NCBI GenBank assembly: GCA_018524725.1
Contig: JAEUWP010000143.1
Location: 157,064 to 221,063, forward strand
Direction of reading: 5' to 3'
DNA from: Podaxis mareebaensis
Lineage: Eukaryota; Basidiomycota; Agaricomycetes; Agaricales; Agaricaceae
DNA length: 64,000 nucleotides
Below, in pieces: positions 38,379-49,189 of this stretch; positions within the stretch are counted from its first letter, which is position 1; the number at the start of each line of letters is the position of its first letter. The notes below the pieces were generated by a model. It saw only the letters and a list, made by a program, of their open reading frames with translations. It did no database searches and was not told the origin of the DNA. A program made the translations under genes and the position numbers.

Positions 38379-39806
38379 ATGCCCTCCTCAAGGTATACTC
38401 CTCTCCTCCCTACCACGGCGCAGGACGCAGGGAGGGAGATGGAGGAGGCTTTCGAGTCCGATAACGACGATGATTCTCGCTCTGTTCACGAGTCAACCCC
38501 TCTCACTCAAGCTAATGGCAGCCATGACGACGCACACTCAGCCTCAGCAGCCCCAAGTGCGAACTCGGCTGAACATAGGCGATCGCCATCAAGTGCCATT
38601 CCTGGGGCGTACGACTTTGAACGCGAATACGAATATGATTATCCTCCACCGGGTTCCCCGCCACGACCTTCTGCGAGCGCGCTTCCAAATGATATTGGGA
38701 ACAGTAATGGGATCCTGCCCTCGTCTCCTATCCGACCTTCGATCCCTCGTCCCTCTTTTTTCAGGAGAGTTGCTGGGGCTGTACTGCCTACGCACTATGT
38801 GCGCGTGCCCACTGAAGTAGGAAGTTCGCGAGTAGTCGGTGGCGGGACGGAGAACGATGGTGTCTTCGCGAATGTGATGGCAAAACCTCAGGCACCCCGT
38901 GTGGTGCAAACGGGCGATGGAGATGTACACATCATGCCAGAGGAAATTCAAAAGGAAGCACCTCCCGTGAGTTACCTCTCTTACTCAACCCATGTTGTGA
39001 ATTAAAGCCTATCAAATCTGGTGTTCTTCCTAGTCTTATGCAGAGGCACAAGCGGATGCAGTACCACCGTATTGGGAAACCACTGTACATGCACCAGCGG
39101 GCATCGACTCTGGTGCTGACATGATAATCGACGACCTTCCCACTGGATCTTTCCTCATCTTCTGCCTCAACGCCTTCATCTCCTTCTTTTTCCAATTTGT
39201 CGGTTTCCTTCTCACCTATCTCCTTCACACCTCTCACGCTGCAAAATACGGTTCTCGCGCCGGCCTTGGCCTCACACTTATTCAGTTCGGTTTTTACTCC
39301 CGCGCCGTAGGTTCTGATGGTGCGGTGGATGGCACAGTAGCGGACCCGGTTACAAGTGGTGATGTCTGGCCTTCGAGTGTCAATATAACTACAGATCCTT
39401 CGTCTACCACCGCTCCAACGCCTGACGACGCCATCCTTTCGGTCTCGTCACGAGACTGGCTTTCCTTCTTCTTTATGACCCTAGGTGAGTTCTTCATCAA
39501 ACTTTGTACTGGTTCTCGTGATGCTCATCATGGAAACGTCGTGATGCTCTAGGCTGGTTCCTCGTTTTATCTTCACTCATCGGGTTCTGGCGAGTTAAGC
39601 GCTGGGAAAAAGCCTTACGCAGTCCTCCAGCTCCGCCCACTGTTGAAGACATTGAGCGCGATAGGGCGATAAGGCGCAACATTGGGAGCGTATTTGGTAT
39701 CGCGTTTGGCGAGGATGACGACGAGAGGATTCGAACGGCGACGACCCCCGAGGCTGCGGCAGAGGCAAGGCTGACGCGGGACTTGAGAGCTGCTGGACTA
39801 CTATGA
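38379..39806 (+). CDS. bsd2: Bsd2/Ndfip-family membrane adaptor for a Nedd4-type ubiquitin ligase
   Basis: Three exons, 38379-38966, 39034-39484 and 39553-39806; 1,293 nt, 430 aa. An acidic, disordered N-terminus leads to EAPPSYAEAQADAVPPYWE, which contains a PPSY motif of the kind bound by WW domains of Rsp5/Nedd4 ligases. Three hydrophobic segments follow: SFLIFCLNAFISFFFQFVGF, LGLTLIQFGFYSRAV and the segment around DWLSFFFMTLGWFLVLSSL. This matches Bsd2, which sits in Golgi/endosomal membranes and directs metal transporters to vacuolar degradation. The segment between TM2 and TM3 is a longer Ser/Thr-rich lumenal loop than usual. The cytosolic tail is charged. Confidence 0.88.
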
Positions 39807-40003
39807 TTTATTTTTCGTTTCCTTTGTGGCTGCTGCTTCCTATATCCATTATCTATGAAGTATCAGTCACTTCGTGGCTCTTTTCATTTCGGAAAGGTCT
39901 ATTTGCTATCTTCTGCTGACGTTTTCAACGATTAAAGAGACTGTTTATTAGGACAGTCGGGGTGTAAAATATTAGAAGTATCTAATTACTAGTGATGTTT
40001 TCT

Positions 40004-41597
40004 TTATGACTTGGAAAAGCTGATGAGAGACCAGACGGATAGTCGACAATCTTTTCCGCCGGCCACTAACCAGCGTTCTCGTTCGGCTCTCTCGTCAGGA
40101 GCGAGCTCATCATCACTTTCATCATCACCGTCAGGGTGAGTCGGCAACTTAGTCCTATCAGCGGGGGACCGTGCAAACTCAACGGTCTGGCAGCTGGATT
40201 TGTGATATTTGAGAGTGCCCAGTGCCTTCATCGTTCGCGTAGAATATAACCGAATACTTGAAACGATAGAAGCCGATTAATAATGATTCGGATGCAGATG
40301 CGGTGTTTATGACTTGCCTGCCGTCCCAGCCTCCGATGGCACAAACCTTGCCATCTTCTCTGATGGCGATGGATGCATTGCCTGGGTGTTTCGTCTTGTA
40401 GGCCACGCATGCGCTTTCAGGGGATACAGTTGCAGCCTACACTTTGATGCCACGAAAAGTAACCTGAAGTCGGCGGTAGGTAGGTTTACATACCGAGATA
40501 TCATACCGGCAAACTAGGTGATCCGCCGAGACGGTAATTGCGAAACTGTTCTGGCGTGATACCCTCATGGCCATAACTGCTCGCGCACATGAATACATGG
40601 GCCGATCCGGAGGGTCGGGAAATCTTACTGGTTTCTGCATGGAGCTTGGATGACCAGAGGACCTCCCAGCCCGTTCCTTCAACGGAGGTGGGTTTGTCGG
40701 TGCGAGCGTACTTGCGTAAAGTAACACTTCCATTCTCGTATGCACACAGAAGGCGGAGTTCGTCATGTTGAGATCCGTTAGATTCTACGCGAGATGAGAA
40801 TAGATGCAGACTCATGATAATACCTATGGGGGAAGGTCTATCAGCGAAGAGCGGCGTGTATGCTGGGGATCATACCGGCGTTATTTCTGCCTTTAGGGTC
40901 CGTAGAAAATATGGGTTTTTGGATTTCCTGTCCGATCGCGGCATGAATCCGATTTCTTGATGGCAAAGACCAGATATCAGCCTACACCTGTACTTGAACA
41001 TTGCCTGGAACATCGTTATACCCAATGACTTACAATAGATGAATCAATCAATCCCGGAAGTGCAATAAGTGCCGTTTTTTCTTTGTCACCGGATTCCAAA
41101 GGCATCAAAGAGAATCGACAGTAATTCAGTGCATTGACATCCATAGAATAAGACAGCGGCAACACAGGGAGATCCAGACTCGCAGCTGTATCGCCCAACC
41201 GAGCAGATTCAGGCAGTGCGATGATCCGTTTCCAGACATGCAGTTTATTGTCTCGTCCATGACTTCCCGAATCAAATGAGCAAAGTCTCAAAATTAGCAA
41301 GTGATAGAGCATTCCAGCGTACGTGATGACCTCGTCTCCCCATTCCTCGATCCCGAGAAGCCCGTCTGTATGGGCTTGCCATTTTGCGATTGCTCGTAGA
41401 CTACGAGTGGATGTGGCTACGACACAACCTGATGTGTCGCCTGAGTACAGTCGTTCATTGTCTTCCGAAAAGGCTAGTGAGTTGATCGGATGAGAATGTA
41501 ATCTGAGGAGGTGCGCGGGGGCAGCCGGTGGTGGTACTGACATGGCCGAGGATAAGTAACCATGAGACGGCGGCCCGTCGGTGCGGGATGTCCGCAT
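40004..41597 (-). CDS. asa1: ASTRA-associated WD40 protein Asa1
   Basis: Seven exons: 41597-41323, 41262-41034, 40981-40876, 40823-40629, 40576-40494, 40436-40318, 40256-40004; 1,260 nt, 419 aa. WD40 repeats are visible in LRLHSHPINSLAFSEDNERL, in GRDNKLHVWKR and at the end in GGWDGSIRLYSTRTMKALG. The order and the long insertion before the last repeat fit Asa1/GNB1L, the WD subunit of the ASTRA (Tel2-Tti) chaperone complex for PIKK kinases. The intron 40317-40257 begins with GC in an ideal context (CAG|GCAAGT); only this donor joins WDG to SIRLYS in frame. Met at 41597 is used, and a second in-frame Met at 41543 (MSVPPPAAP) is possible. Confidence 0.88.
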
Positions 41598-41747
41598 CGC
41601 TTATACTAGATGTCCTTGCCAAACAACGAGCGCTTGAACCGATCGTGTACGACTGAACGACGTGTCACACCGTGTCCAATAAATCTATGATATAGCTTTC
41701 CTCTACATCTTCCACTCGACCAGGCATCTGCTCTTAGAACTGCAGAA

Positions 41748-42488
41748 ATGCACAGTATTTTCTCGCGAATCAACAATGTCTCCGCCCTGCTCTCGTCGTG
41801 CATGATGGCTCTCCTGGCGGCTATTGCACTCTCCTCGTTTGTGTTCACCGCCGACCCAAAAGGCGATCTGGGACTTCTCTCTGTCAAAGTGTACGTGGGA
41901 TGCGGAAATTCTAGAACAATATGTTGATTGTCGTTTTATTTAGATACCCTGCGTCTGGTGCAAAGAAAGCGTATTCAAAGCAGGAACTCGCGTTTGTCAA
42001 TTTCAACGCTACAGCTGGTTCGTATGCTATCTCTTTCGAACAAGATACATGATACTTATGATCACAATGCGGTAGACCTCAGACCTCTCTTCCACTGGAA
42101 CACCAAACAGCTCTTCGTTTGGATAGAGGCAGAGTTCAACAACACGAAGAATGTGAGTTTGAACTCAAGTATTGGAGTTGTCCTGTGTTCATATCACTGT
42201 AGGCCGAAAACGCGGTTGTTATCTGGGACCGTATCATTCGTCGCAAGGATGACGCCCACTTGAAAGTGGCAGGCAAGAATAAATATATGCTTCGCGAGCT
42301 CACGAAATCCTTCAAGTATGAAATTCCCTCTTGTGCTGGACTTGGCGCTAAAGATGAACAGGAACGCGGAACCCGCTTATTACTCCTTGAAATACAACGT
42401 GATGCCTTATGTTGGAGTTCTCACATACGGTGAAGCAGCAAGGACGAAGACTCCAGTCGAGTTCCCTCCCCTGCAGAAGCGTGTATAA
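41748..42488 (+). CDS. spc3: Signal peptidase complex subunit 3
   Basis: Five exons: 41748-41890, 41944-42017, 42076-42152, 42203-42315, 42362-42488; 534 nt, 177 aa. One N-terminal membrane anchor (SCMMALLAAIALSSFVFTA) is followed by the lumenal domain with FVNFNATADLRPLFHWNTKQ, FVWIEAEF, NAVVIWDRII and YSLKYNVMPYVGVL, all hallmarks of Spc3/SPCS3. The subunit is needed for signal-peptide cleavage in the endoplasmic reticulum. It starts 150 bp from the divergently transcribed asa1. Confidence 0.95.
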
Positions 42489-42638
42489 TAGGAATTCTCC
42501 TTGAATGTACTTTCGCCGCGTATACCCATCCTCCTTGCATTTGCTGACACAACGGAAAGGGAGTTCGTCTTGAATTCCTCTACTGTACATTAGTCATTAT
42601 CATTCTATCAAGTGTCACGGCATGCAATCCAGGATGCC

Positions 42639-43933
42639 CTATCCGCGCCTCAAAACTTCTTCAACCTCTGGATAAATGCTTGCGAAAAGATCCCCAGTGG
42701 TCTTCTTTGGTCGCCAACCAATCGCTCTTGACCTATTCCCTCTACATCTCGAGTTGGAACCGAGTGCCGCCGACCCCTATTCATATATTAAGATCCATTC
42801 GAGGTTCAAGGGCACAAAGACGCACCTCAAAGTATTTCTCAAGCTCCTCTTGAGTGAATGTTGTCGGTTCTGCAGTGGTGCTCTTCCCTAGTTTAACAAG
42901 GGCGCGTCCAATCTCTCTCCCAACGCCGTACAAGGTGTGTTCCCCATTCTCGCCAAAATAATAACCCTCCCGACCATGTCCAGTGTGCGGATTTGAAAGT
43001 GTCGCATTGAAGACGGCGATGAACAGGTCGGCAACTACCACGGGACTCCAAATTAGTCTTTGGAATACAAAGCGACCTCAGCATCACTCACTATCATCGA
43101 TATGCACATTCGGCCAAATGTTTACGCCCTTCCCAACCATACCCGCCCTCTGTCGGTCCAATGCTGCACGGATCAAGGCCGGGATCTGCATAGACTGGTT
43201 ATGCGTTATCCCAGCTTCGACGAACCTCCCAGACGCAAGTCCATAGATTGTAGACGGGGCAACTAGATATGCCCTGACATATCCTTCTTTGTCGGCATTG
43301 AGAATAGCCAAATCTACGTCGCGATGAGGTGCACTATCGGGAAGCGTTTCAAGGTCATCCGCATCTGCATCGTCCCAGATTTTGTCTGTGGCATGGAGGC
43401 CGGCAGCGTTGTCTGCTAGGAGGGCAGTCCCTGACTAAGAATGGAATGAGCTCGTGCAGAAAAACGACTGTAAAGAATGTGTATGACGTACGGTGTGGAT
43501 GAAGGTGGGAGGTTTTCCAGTATCTTGGTATCTTTTCTTAAACCCACGTAGGATTGTCTTCACACCTTCCAGGTTATCCGCGTCCACCTGAAGAACCGTG
43601 AAGTTCTGTACGATAAGCCTAGACCGAGTCTACGCACCGCATCAAACACAACATCTGCCTCTGCAACAGCTTTCTCGACCAGTGAGACGTCACTAAATGA
43701 ACCGATAACGGGGTTAACGCCGAATTTCTTCAACTTCTCCGCCTTGTCTTTCGAGCGAACTAGTGTGGTGATCTCGAATGAACGAGCATTTGGGTGCCCA
43801 AGAAGACGGTCTAGGATCGATCCACCGATGTAGCCTGTTCAGCAAGAAGGCTCAGGAGGAGTTGAATCAGGTGGGCCTGGAAGAATGTGCCCTTACCTGT
43901 GGCACCTGTAGTGAAAATCTTCATTTTGGCCAT
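42639..43933 (-). CDS. NmrA-like extended SDR, NAD(P)-binding protein, copy A
   Basis: Six exons: 43933-43897, 43834-43638, 43587-43492, 43434-43092, 43034-42826, 42776-42639; 1,020 nt, 339 aa. The Rossmann motif is TTGATGYIGGSI. The central block contains NADKEGYVRAYLVAPSTIYG and GVNIWPNVHIDD, and the end reads SRAIGWRPKKTTGDLF. Relatives act as nucleoside-sugar epimerase-like or NmrA-like oxidoreductases or redox sensors; the substrate is unknown. The tyrosine in STIYG is not followed by a typical YxxxK spacing, so catalysis by the classical triad is uncertain. Copy A is the most divergent of four copies and keeps all five intron positions. It looks intact. Confidence 0.88.
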
Positions 43934-44862
43934 TATGTTGCGTTGCCAAGTACTGGTCGGACGCTGGAATGAAGATGGATCCAGCGGCTCCCACTCCGGT
44001 TATGAAAGCATGCTTGGTGACATCTCCAGCTCATGCAAGAACTGACGTCGCCGCGATGTCATCACATCACCAATCAGGTCCCGTGCAAGAATAGGGCAAA
44101 CTTGAAATAGCCCCTGTTCGGCACGCCTCAACCAGCGTTCAGCTGTACACTCAGTGCCCGGGCCCGCTTAAACCTTATACCCAATCTTACCAAACTTCCT
44201 TGGCCATCTATGACTGATTCTAGGCTCGAAAACGCTCAAAGATCGTGTATATCGATGTTAAATTGTCGATCTCTGAACCACGTCGGTCAATGCTTCTAAC
44301 TTGGTCTCCGCCTACCATCATCCCAGGTCTTTCCAGATTTCCCCCGGCTCTCCGCCGCCTCAGTCCCTTCTTGTTCAGCATGATCGCTTTCCTCCGTTTC
44401 ATAACGCCTATTTCTCCGACCATACTCACTCTGCTCGAAACCACACACCATCGTTTCCCACTTAAACCTCTTTAACGTCATTCCGGAGCAGGCATTAGAA
44501 AGGTTTTATCGATTCCGCCTCGGGCTCGATACCAGGGAACGCGTTTCCCAACACTGAAGGCCTCGGTTCGAGTCTTTCTCGGGTACCCCCTAAGCTCGAC
44601 GTGCTCATCTCATGCTCCACCGCGACATAAAACTTTGAAATATGTCGCTTTCTTGTCTTGCCTGGGATCTCATATAAATGAACATGCGAGAAGGCATTCG
44701 ACAACCTGGTGGATCTGTGACTCCTTCGCCATTCCCAGGTAGAATGAACTGAACCTTCGCAATATCATCGAGTAGAAAATGTGTTTTTGTACTTCCAATG
44801 TTTTTGGGACGATGCGAAGCATGCTACATTCCTAGTGTACAGGCTGGCGCTCGATCACTAAC
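43934..44862. other. Spacer between SDR copies A and B; right half duplicated at 54.2-54.5 kb
   Basis: This 929-bp stretch has no convincing gene. A minus-strand open frame of 69 codons at 44495-44704 looks non-random but is unrecognised. The part from about 44480 to 44670 has a diverged counterpart upstream of SDR copy C at about 54270-54500. Shared blocks include GAGCAGGC, TCGGGCT, a GTCCGAGTCTTT/GTTCGAGTCTTT pair and ATCTCATAT. Confidence 0.55.
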
Positions 44863-46200
44863 TTAGCGGAGGGCCGCCATCTTGTAGTTCGTCCTGAGTA
44901 TCTCCTCCACCTCTGGCTTAATACTCTCCAAGAAGTCTTTTGTCGTCTTCTTGGGTTTCCACCCAATAGCCCTCGAGTTGTTGGCCAGACCTCTTGAATT
45001 TGAACCAAGATAGTTCGAGCCCTGAGTCATCATACCCAGTGTCAATTCCATGGCCTGGTAAGACGGAAAAAAGACTCACGTTGAAGTACTTGTCGATCTC
45101 CTCCTTAGTGAAGGTGGTGGGCTCTTCATTAGAGCTCTTCCCAAGTGCGACAAGTGCACGCCCTAGCTCCTTGCCAACGTCGTACAAGGTGTGCTCCCCG
45201 TTCAACCCGAAATAGAACCCTTTACGACCATGTCCAACAGCATCTGGGTTTGCTTTGATTGCGTTGTAAAGGTCGATGTACAAATCGGCGACTAAACTTT
45301 AGGTTAATAATTCAGAAAGACCATGACAGGGGTGCAAGCTGACATACCATCATCAATGTGAACGTTTGGCCAGATGTTCAATCCCTTGCCGACCATTCCA
45401 GCTCGACCTCGGCCGAGCGAAGCGCCGATGAGGGCAGGTACCTGAATGGAATGTTTGTTCTGAAGACCCGCATTCACGAATTTTCCCGAGGCAATCCCAT
45501 AGATGGTGGCGGGAGTGACAAAGTACGCTCTGACGTATCCTTCCTCGTCGGCTCGAATGATCTCGAGGTCGACGTCGCGGTGCGGAGCTGTCGGCGGTAG
45601 CCTTTCGAGTTGATCCGGATTGGCATCATCCCATACGACATCAGAAGTTCGGAGACCAGCTGCATCGTCTGAAAGGACACCAGTCCCAGACTGAAGGCAC
45701 AGATTAGCGTCAGTATGTACTTTTGAATGGCCAGGCGAACTACGACGTACAGTGTGGATGAAGATTGGAGGTTTCCCCGTCTCTTGGAACTTTCTCTTGA
45801 AGCCGCGAAGCATGATCCTTGCGGCTTCCAGGGCATCTGCATCCACCTAATTAAATTCTTATCAGAATATTCGCTGCAGCAGGTAGCGAGGGTTATCCGC
45901 TCACTGTGTCGAATACGACATCTGCAGCTGCTGTCAAGTCTTCAAGCAACTTTGCATCATTAAAAGATCCAACTACGGCATCTACACCGAATTCCTTAAA
46001 TTTCTCTGCCTTTTGGGCATTCCGAACAATGGCAGTGATCTCGAAGTTGCTAGCGTCTGGATGGTTCTGGAGGCGTTCAAGTACAGAGCCACCAATATAC
46101 CCTGTAGATAAGACGGGAATTAGGGGCTATGCGAGGTGTTGAATAGAGGTCGATGCTCACCGGTAGCACCGGTTATAAAGATTTTAATCTTAGAGGACAT
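44863..46200 (-). CDS. NmrA-like extended SDR, NAD(P)-binding protein, copy B
   Basis: Six exons: 46200-46161, 46101-45905, 45846-45751, 45690-45348, 45291-45080, 45021-44863; 1,047 nt, 348 aa. It has the same architecture as copy A, starting MSSKIKIFITGATGYIGGS. It continues with ADVVFDT, PHRDVDLEIIRADEEGYVRA, NIWPNVHIDD and GEHTLYDVGKELGRALVALG, and ends AIGWKPKKTTKDFLESIKPE. All splice sites are canonical and there is no internal stop, so it appears functional. It is much closer to copies C and D than to A. The 800 bp upstream and the next gene are also shared with copy C, showing that a whole block was duplicated. Confidence 0.92.
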
Positions 46201-47009
46201 GTCTTGCTCGTTGGAGATGGAGGTATCGGAAGTTTTGTGTGGCTGTTGTATGTCTTTCACCCACCTGGGAGCAGCAGCTTTTAAAGACGGACATAGATTA
46301 TTCTAGCAAGCCTGAAAGGGAAGTGATTAGCAAGACTGTATCCGGAATCCATGTCCCGTACGCGGCCGGCGCCATATTTAGCCATCATCTGACGAAGGGG
46401 AATCAATGTTCGGTTTCTCAGCGTCCTTCACAGGAAGACTCGGGAACCAATGACGGTGAGATTAGCAAGTACATCACGCCCGCTCTATGGCATTGACCAA
46501 CGTGGAGCGCTATTGGAAGACAGGATGTTGTGCGGGGGTCGATGACAAACCTTCTCCGAGTGAGAACATAAATTCGAGATTGGCTTCTCTGGAGGTTCAT
46601 CAGGAGAGGTTATCTAAAATTGAGCAGTATCCAAATTTGATGAATGTGAGGAATCACCATGTGACCATTCGCGTTCAATATCGCCATTGTAAGCTATAAC
46701 GACAGGATCTGAATGCGCTTCTGAGAGCACGCCTGCCAATGCCTTTAATGCGGTGAGGTGACCTCTGGTCTTAGAATCCAACTGAAATCTCATTACATGG
46801 GCAGCGGTTGAAAGGCCGCATAATCAATACCGTCGCAATATATTGAAATAAGTTGCTCAAGGGCAGAAAGGGAGGTGTCAGCCAAAAACCTGTACAAACG
46901 AACACTTCTCAAGCGAACTTTCTCATTAGACAGAATACTTCCTAAACAGTTCCATCAACGGCACTCTGTCGAACAACTTGTCCGGATCACAGACGAACTT
47001 GGGAGGTGA
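46201..47009. other. Upstream region of SDR copy B, duplicated at 60.44-61.75 kb
   Basis: No gene is supported in these 809 bp. Nearly the whole stretch has a recognisable counterpart beginning directly upstream of pseudogene copy C (60443 onward). One example is the run CAAGCCTGAAAGGGAA shared at about 46309 and 60560. It should contain the promoter of copy B and the 3' untranslated region of the membrane protein. Confidence 0.7.
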
Positions 47010-48377
47010 TCACGAGAATTGACGTCGAGTATGCGAGGCTGCAGCCGGTGTGGTAGCCCGCAGATTGCGAGGTATGTCCCTGGAAATAGGCTCGCGTTGT
47101 AAGCCTATTTGAATGGGGATGGCAGATGATTGGATTGTTGAAGGTGGAACAACCAATGGCACCACATATGTTGTCGTAGACGGACCAAAGACGGGGAGAG
47201 AGTAACCACCCTGCACCGGAGGCCGGTGAGCGAGAGGGGTTGTGGGCGAGGGCGAGGGTAGTGCATATAACACGGGGGAATGCGATGACGAGGATGATGA
47301 CGGTTGGGGTGTCATGGATGGACTAATAGGGAGGCGAGGCGCTTGCACAACTGGCGGTACATCGGACCAATCGCTATTCGGTGAGACGTCTATCCACCTC
47401 TTCCAGTTCCTGTGGTAAATTGCTCTTTCTTCGTCAATCCGCTCCCTGAGTTTGGATAACTCTTTGTCTTCTCCAAGAAGAGCAATCACGATATCCTTCA
47501 AAGGAAGAACGAGCATGGACATAGCGAGCGTTTGACCAAATGTCCATTGCGATTCTCCCGCTTGGACAGAGGCCTTTGTATGGTTGATCATGGTCTCGGT
47601 ATCAACGGCAATAACTATGTTGAGCCCGATCAGGAGCCCCAGAGTGATGTAGCCCGGCAAGAAAAAGGTGACATTCTTTGGGACGATGGAAAATCTTTCT
47701 ATGACCCAGGCGCACAAAGCAGACGTGCCATATAAGACGCCTACTATAATTGCCAAGTTCAAGCCTGGGACGGCGGCGATGCCATACATCACCAAGGACG
47801 TGATGCGGAGGATTCGACTAGTCACAGGGATTCTGTGACCGAGGATGATGAAGAGTAGAGGCAATCGAGGTGTGCACTGCGCCAATGCGCCGAATGTGTC
47901 GACCTTTGCCCAAAACCATAACCCAAACCCAGCAACGAAGGAGAGATGAAGGGCGCCAATCGTTAATAGTGGCAAGGCTTTTTTCTTTGGGAGAGATTTC
48001 TGCCGGTGGAAGGACAACCTAAACCCCGGAATCTTCACCCGCCCCTGATACCGAAAAAGAACAGCGTAGAGCAGGGTATTCGTATTATTCATCCAAGCAA
48101 GGTTGAGAATGATGAGAGCGTGGTAGGTGCTCATTCCAAACGTTGCTGCCTGGATGACTGCAGACGAAAGGAGAGCACAGGCTGTAAGGAGGATGGTCAT
48201 TGACTGGCTTTCGATGAGCAGTAATTCCTTCCAGCTGACATATCGATCCCCGAGCGCAATGACAGCAAGAATCAAAGCGATGAAGTTTTGGGTATAGATA
48301 GCAACGCGGACACCGATGCCAGCTATATCAGGATTGGCTTGTATGCACCCCGGGGCGAGCGATAGCGATTCTGACAT
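47010..48377 (-). CDS. Multispanning membrane protein, fungal hypothetical family
   Basis: Single exon, 1,368 nt, 455 aa from MSESLSLAPGCIQANPDIAG. The frame is open 55 codons further up to 48542, but the start at 48377 better fits a family whose N-terminus reads APGC...NPDIAGIGVR. About seven hydrophobic segments are visible, such as IYTQNFIALILAVIAL, SMTILLTACALLSSAVIQAA, HALIILNLAWM, LPLLFIILG and YITLGLLIGLNIVIAV. A conserved-looking LPLKDIVIALLG precedes a cytosolic Ser/Pro-rich tail of about 130 residues. The function is unknown. It lies directly behind SDR copy B on the same strand. A truncated second copy occurs at 61755-62222. Confidence 0.75.
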   Translation of the reverse strand: MSESLSLAPGCIQANPDIAGIGVRVAIYTQNFIALILAVIALGDRYVSWKELLLIESQSMTILLTACALLSSAVIQAATFGMSTYHALIILNLAWMNNTNTLLYAVLFRYQGRVKIPGFRLSFHRQKSLPKKKALPLLTIGALHLSFVAGFGLWFWAKVDTFGALAQCTPRLPLLFIILGHRIPVTSRILRITSLVMYGIAAVPGLNLAIIVGVLYGTSALCAWVIERFSIVPKNVTFFLPGYITLGLLIGLNIVIAVDTETMINHTKASVQAGESQWTFGQTLAMSMLVLPLKDIVIALLGEDKELSKLRERIDEERAIYHRNWKRWIDVSPNSDWSDVPPVVQAPRLPISPSMTPQPSSSSSSHSPVLYALPSPSPTTPLAHRPPVQGGYSLPVFGPSTTTYVVPLVVPPSTIQSSAIPIQIGLQREPISRDIPRNLRATTPAAASHTRRQFS

Positions 48378-49189
48378 TGTTTGTGGTGGGATTCGGTTGG
48401 GCGTTGCATGACTGGTCCTCGGTTCGTAATAAATAAAGGTGAGGGGAAAAGCGCAGAATTCCCTCAGTTTGTCTATTTCTTTCGCTATCAGACGTCGTAG
48501 ACAGAATATGATTGTCCCAGAAGTCCCAGAAGCGTTCAACATGTCAAGTCAACGCGGCAGCATCAGCAACGCAGCAGCCTTCGTAATGACAAAATGAGTG
48601 TCATAAGTGCAAGAAGGACCGCCACTATCTTCATATAATGAGCGCCGTAACTACCGATTCGTCCGCACCGTCGGTCTATCACCGTACGATAAATGGTTTC
48701 GGTTGCGAGTTATTAACTGGAAAGATCCGTAGAGCAATAGGGTGTGGGCGGGGTTGTCGGGAATGGGATTAAATATGCAGGCGCTCGAGAGGACATCGCA
48801 GGGGAACTGGCAGCGTAGAGAAGTAAGCGCCGTTGAAGGCAGAAGGAGTTGATTCAAGTGTTGCGGTAGTAGGTTGCGGTCAGTGTAGTGGGGAATAAAA
48901 GAGGAGAAAATGGGGATGTCCTGAAACTACAAGTCGAACCCACTGTATCGGTAGGGTGGACAATGTGAGATTGGACACCGGATGGGGAAATCATGACCGT
49001 CCGCGCCGCATCGTACCTGGGGATAAGGATAGGAGGTGGAGATCATCTACCCCGTCCTGTCAGAATCGACCAGAGTGGCACCACCCAAGACGAGATTCTT
49101 TGTGTTCTTGTGTCCATGTTCCATGTCAGAGTACAAGATGCCATCTCGCAGTCAGGGTCACGTGTGGGTATGGGGTCGATTGATCAGCA
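48378..49189. promoter_or_regulatory. Divergent intergenic region, membrane protein / SelO
   Basis: 812 bp separate the two divergent starts. Part of it (48378-48542) is an in-frame extension of the membrane-protein frame. No other gene or clear regulatory motif was seen. Confidence 0.45.
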
